Below are positions 61,810 through 64,000 of a stretch of DNA of 64,000 nt, piece by piece. Each line of letters opens with the position of its first letter. The stretch's first letter is position 1. The stretch lies in NCBI GenBank assembly GCA_963700185.1, contig CAVOWP010000007.1, positions 124,001 through 188,000 of the forward strand, written 5' to 3'. The notes under the pieces are model-generated. The model was given only the letters and a program-made list of their open reading frames with translations, was not told the DNA's origin and made no database searches. Position numbers and translations under genes: made by a program. The stretch comes from AP-15 sp963700185 (GTDB lineage: Bacteria; Pseudomonadota; Alphaproteobacteria; ATCC43930; CGMCC-115725).

Positions 61810-62975
61810 TCGCTCATGCCGGCGCCGCGGCTCGCATGACCGGCTTCATGGCTCATCTGCGCCGCCATGGGTTCCCTGTCGGACCGGCGGAGACCAAGCT
61901 CGTCCTCTCAGTCCTCGCGGCCGAGGAATTCCCGGACGCGGCTGCCATCCGTCTCGCGCTCAAGACCCTGCTGTCGGGCAATCGCGAGCAATGGAACTGC
62001 TTCGACAATCTCTTCGATGCCTTCTGGTTCGGCCGTGGCCTCAGCGTCGTTGCTCCGGCACAATCCGGTGGCGTTCGGAACCGCGGCCTCCGGCCCGAGA
62101 TCTGGAACAAGGTGCTGCCGCGCGAAGAAACTGCGCCGGTAATGAGCCGGGCCGAACATCCGGAAGGGAACGGAGAGGCCCCGGACGGGCGCGGTACAGG
62201 TCGGCTGATCGCCAGCCGGAGTGACGCGCTCTCCCGGGCCGATCTGCGCACGCTCGTCACCCCGGAAGAGGCGGCGGAGGCCGAGCGGATCGCCGAGCGC
62301 CTCGCCAGTGCCATCCGTTATCGCCTCAGTCGCCGGCGTACACCGGCCCGGCGCGGCGCGATGATCGATCTGAGACGGACCATCCGGCGCAACCTGTCGC
62401 GCGGCGGTGAACCGATCGAGCTGCGGCGCAGGCATCGCCCGGAGCGGCCGGTCAAGCTCATCGTGCTGCTGGACGCGTCCGGCTCGATGTCGGTCTACAG
62501 CCGGTACTTCCTCAATTTCGTGCGCGGTCTGATCGGCCGATGGCTCCACGCAGACGCCTTCTTGTTTCATACCCGGCTCGTGCATATTGCTGATGCGCTG
62601 CGAGAGCGAGATCCGAGCCTCGCCATGACAAGGCTGTCGCTGATGGCGGACGGGTTTGGCGGCGGCACCCGGATTGCGACCTCGCTCAAAACCTTCAACG
62701 ACCGATATGCAAAGGAGACACTCGACTCGCGCAGCGTCGTGATTGTCATGAGCGACGGGTACGACACCGACCCGCCGCAGGCGCTGGCGGTCGAACTCAA
62801 ACGGCTGAAGCGGCGCGCGCACCGCCTGGTCTGGCTCAACCCCCTGCTCGGGTGGAAAAATTACGAGCCGGTCGCGCGCGCCATGACGGTCGCGCTCGAC
62901 TACGTCGACTACTTTGCGCCCGCCCACTCGCTGGCGAGCCTGGCAGCGCTCGAAGGCGAGCTGGCGCGGCTCTGA
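61806..62975 (+). CDS. VWA-domain protein (CoxE-like)
   Basis: 389 residues. An N-terminal helical region with FMAHLRRHGFPVGPAETKLV is followed by the CoxE-type middle, RRGAMIDLRRTIRRNLSRGG. The C-terminal von Willebrand A domain has the metal-binding DASGSMS, then GGGTRIATSLKTFND and VIVMSDGYDTDPP. It acts with the MoxR-type ATPase as a metal-insertion or remodelling chaperone. Confidence 0.9.
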   Translation: MIAHAGAAARMTGFMAHLRRHGFPVGPAETKLVLSVLAAEEFPDAAAIRLALKTLLSGNREQWNCFDNLFDAFWFGRGLSVVAPAQSGGVRNRGLRPEIWNKVLPREETAPVMSRAEHPEGNGEAPDGRGTGRLIASRSDALSRADLRTLVTPEEAAEAERIAERLASAIRYRLSRRRTPARRGAMIDLRRTIRRNLSRGGEPIELRRRHRPERPVKLIVLLDASGSMSVYSRYFLNFVRGLIGRWLHADAFLFHTRLVHIADALRERDPSLAMTRLSLMADGFGGGTRIATSLKTFNDRYAKETLDSRSVVIVMSDGYDTDPPQALAVELKRLKRRAHRLVWLNPLLGWKNYEPVARAMTVALDYVDYFAPAHSLASLAALEGELARL

Positions 62976-63112
62976 TCGAGGTCTCACGCGGCTCCCGATT
63001 TTCCCTTCAGGAATCGGAAATTTGACTGGCTTTTTGGCTGTTGATTTACCGATGTTTAAACAGTCCGGTGCAATTTGCGGGCGATTGCTTGTCTCACCTG
63101 AGGAGAAGCCGC

Positions 63113-63274
63113 TTGCGCACCGTTCTTTCCAATCTGATCCGGGACGAGTCCGGGGTTACAGCCATCGAATATGCTTTGATCGCCGCATTGATCGCAGTCG
63201 CCGCAATCGCTGCCTTCACCCTCGTCGGCACCAGTCTCAGCAGCACCTTCAGTTTCGTCGCCAGCAAAGTCTGA
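63113..63274 (+). CDS. Flp-family type IVb pilin
   Basis: 53 residues from a TTG at 63113, chosen because GAGGAG lies eight bases upstream and the result fits pilin length. DESGVTAIEYALIAALIAVA is the Flp prepilin site (cleavage before the hydrophobic stretch, Glu at +5) and filament helix, followed by FTLVGTSLSSTFSFVAS. No tad/cpa assembly genes are in the window. A strong terminator hairpin follows directly, fitting high expression of a pilin gene. Confidence 0.85.
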   Translation: MRTVLSNLIRDESGVTAIEYALIAALIAVAAIAAFTLVGTSLSSTFSFVASKV

Positions 63275-63281
63275 CGGGAAC

Positions 63282-63311
63282 CGCTCGATGGCATTCATTC
63301 GCCATCGAGCG
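63282..63311. terminator. Hairpin after the Flp pilin gene
   Basis: CGCTCGATGGC, an eight-base loop, GCCATCGAGCG: a perfect 11-pair stem starting seven bases after the pilin stop. No T tract follows. Confidence 0.6.
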
Positions 63312-64000
63312 TCACCAACCTGCGGCCGCAGCGGAAGAGAGGCCGACCTCCTCGGCCTTACGCCATCGCGGCTCCGGCTTTATGGCTGTGCGGTCGCCGC
63401 GGTCTATGCCCGTTTGCTCGCGTCAGTCCGCCAGGCGGGGAGCCGGCTCGTCGTCCCTGCCGGAACGCCAGTCTTGCCCCCCGCTGCCGGCGGCAAACCG
63501 CGCTTCTTGCGGTTTATCCCGCGGCGATCAGCCGAAATCGGGCTGGTGGCACTCGTAGCAATGGCAATTTGTCTGCGGCTGCAGCCGATCCTGATCGCGC
63601 CGAGCGCGGTTTGGCCGGACGAGATCTTTCAGACCTGGAGCCGGCGCACCGGCTCGTCTTCGGCAGCGGTCTGGTGCCCTGGGAGTTCCAGCTCGGAGTG
63701 CGGTCCTGGGTGCTGCCGGGCATCATCGCGGGGCTGATGGAACTGTCGCGTATTGTCGGGGAGGGGCCCGACTATTACCTGCCTGTGATTGCCGTCGGGT
63801 TTGCCGCTCTCGCCGCCGCACCGGTGGTTTGCGCTTTCTTATGGTGCCGCCCGCTTTTCGGCGTCCCGGGCGCGTTCCTCGCCGGGCTGGCGGTCGCCGT
63901 GGCCGCCGAGCTGGTCTATTTCGGGGCCCGCACTCTCTCCGAGGTAGTAGCCGGGCATCTGCTGGTCACGGCGCTCTATGTCTTGGAGCCGGGCCATCGT
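63288..64000 (+). pseudogene. GT22/Alg9-like mannosyltransferase, frameshifted and cut by the window edge
   Basis: Frame 1 (to ~63634) ends with a membrane span and PSAVWPDEIFQT, the catalytic-loop signature of dolichol-type mannosyltransferases. The expected continuation LEPAHRLVFGSGLVPWEFQ is in another frame from 63635, as if one base of a C-run were lost. This frame stays open to the right edge with membrane spans. The start is uncertain because the ATG at 63288 lies inside the pilin terminator hairpin; the first ~80 residues are poorly conserved in character. Confidence 0.6.

Overview
The window is high-GC DNA (roughly 60-65 % by eye) from an alphaproteobacterium. Three things support this: the complete 14-gene nuo operon followed by birA-coaX-rnj-mce-DUF1467; the linked block tig-clpP-clpX-lon-hupB-tRNA-Val-tRNA-Asp-nuoA; and short palindromic intergenic repeats of the kind common in Rhizobiales and Rhodospirillales. 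I cannot fix the genus from the sequence.

Layout. 1-11.6 kb is accessory: the end of an asparagine synthase, a beta-barrel porin, an RTX-repeat remnant, a molybdopterin oxidoreductase, acetate kinase, a large GH63/MGH1-like glycoside hydrolase with two frameshifts, a membrane protein, a 39-codon stump of a polyphosphate kinase 2 gene, a K+ channel, a glycine-zipper protein and an HdeA-like lipoprotein. 11.6-14.5 kb (minus strand) is a grr-type RiPP operon: two precursors with Trp-x-Asn-rich C-termini, a radical SAM/SPASM maturase and an unrecognised secreted protein. 14.5-44 kb is mostly core metabolism on the minus strand: tag, DUF1467, mce, rnj, coaX, birA, nuoN to nuoA, tRNA-Asp, tRNA-Val, hupB, lon, clpX, clpP, tig, tRNA-Leu, malonyl-CoA decarboxylase and nnr, followed by tRNA-His on the plus strand.

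44-64 kb is accessory again: a 231-bp MITE-like palindromic element, a 33-residue basic protein, an NTF2-fold protein, a GT2-GT4 glycosyltransferase fusion with a sharp base-composition change and two frameshifts, an OFA-type MFS carrier (frameshifted) with its small subunit, a paired short-chain chromate transporter, folB and folP, a secreted duplicated-domain protein (frameshifted), an S10 carboxypeptidase, a four-gene SDR/MDR/methyltransferase/thioesterase operon, an internally deleted IS110 transposase, an orphan coxD/coxE-like pair, a Flp pilin and a GT22-like mannosyltransferase that runs off the window.

The main system of interest is the grr RiPP operon. Two wider patterns also stand out. 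Single-base frameshifts fall only in accessory genes, with none in the ~29 kb core block. Palindromic miniature elements have inserted inside the nuo operon.
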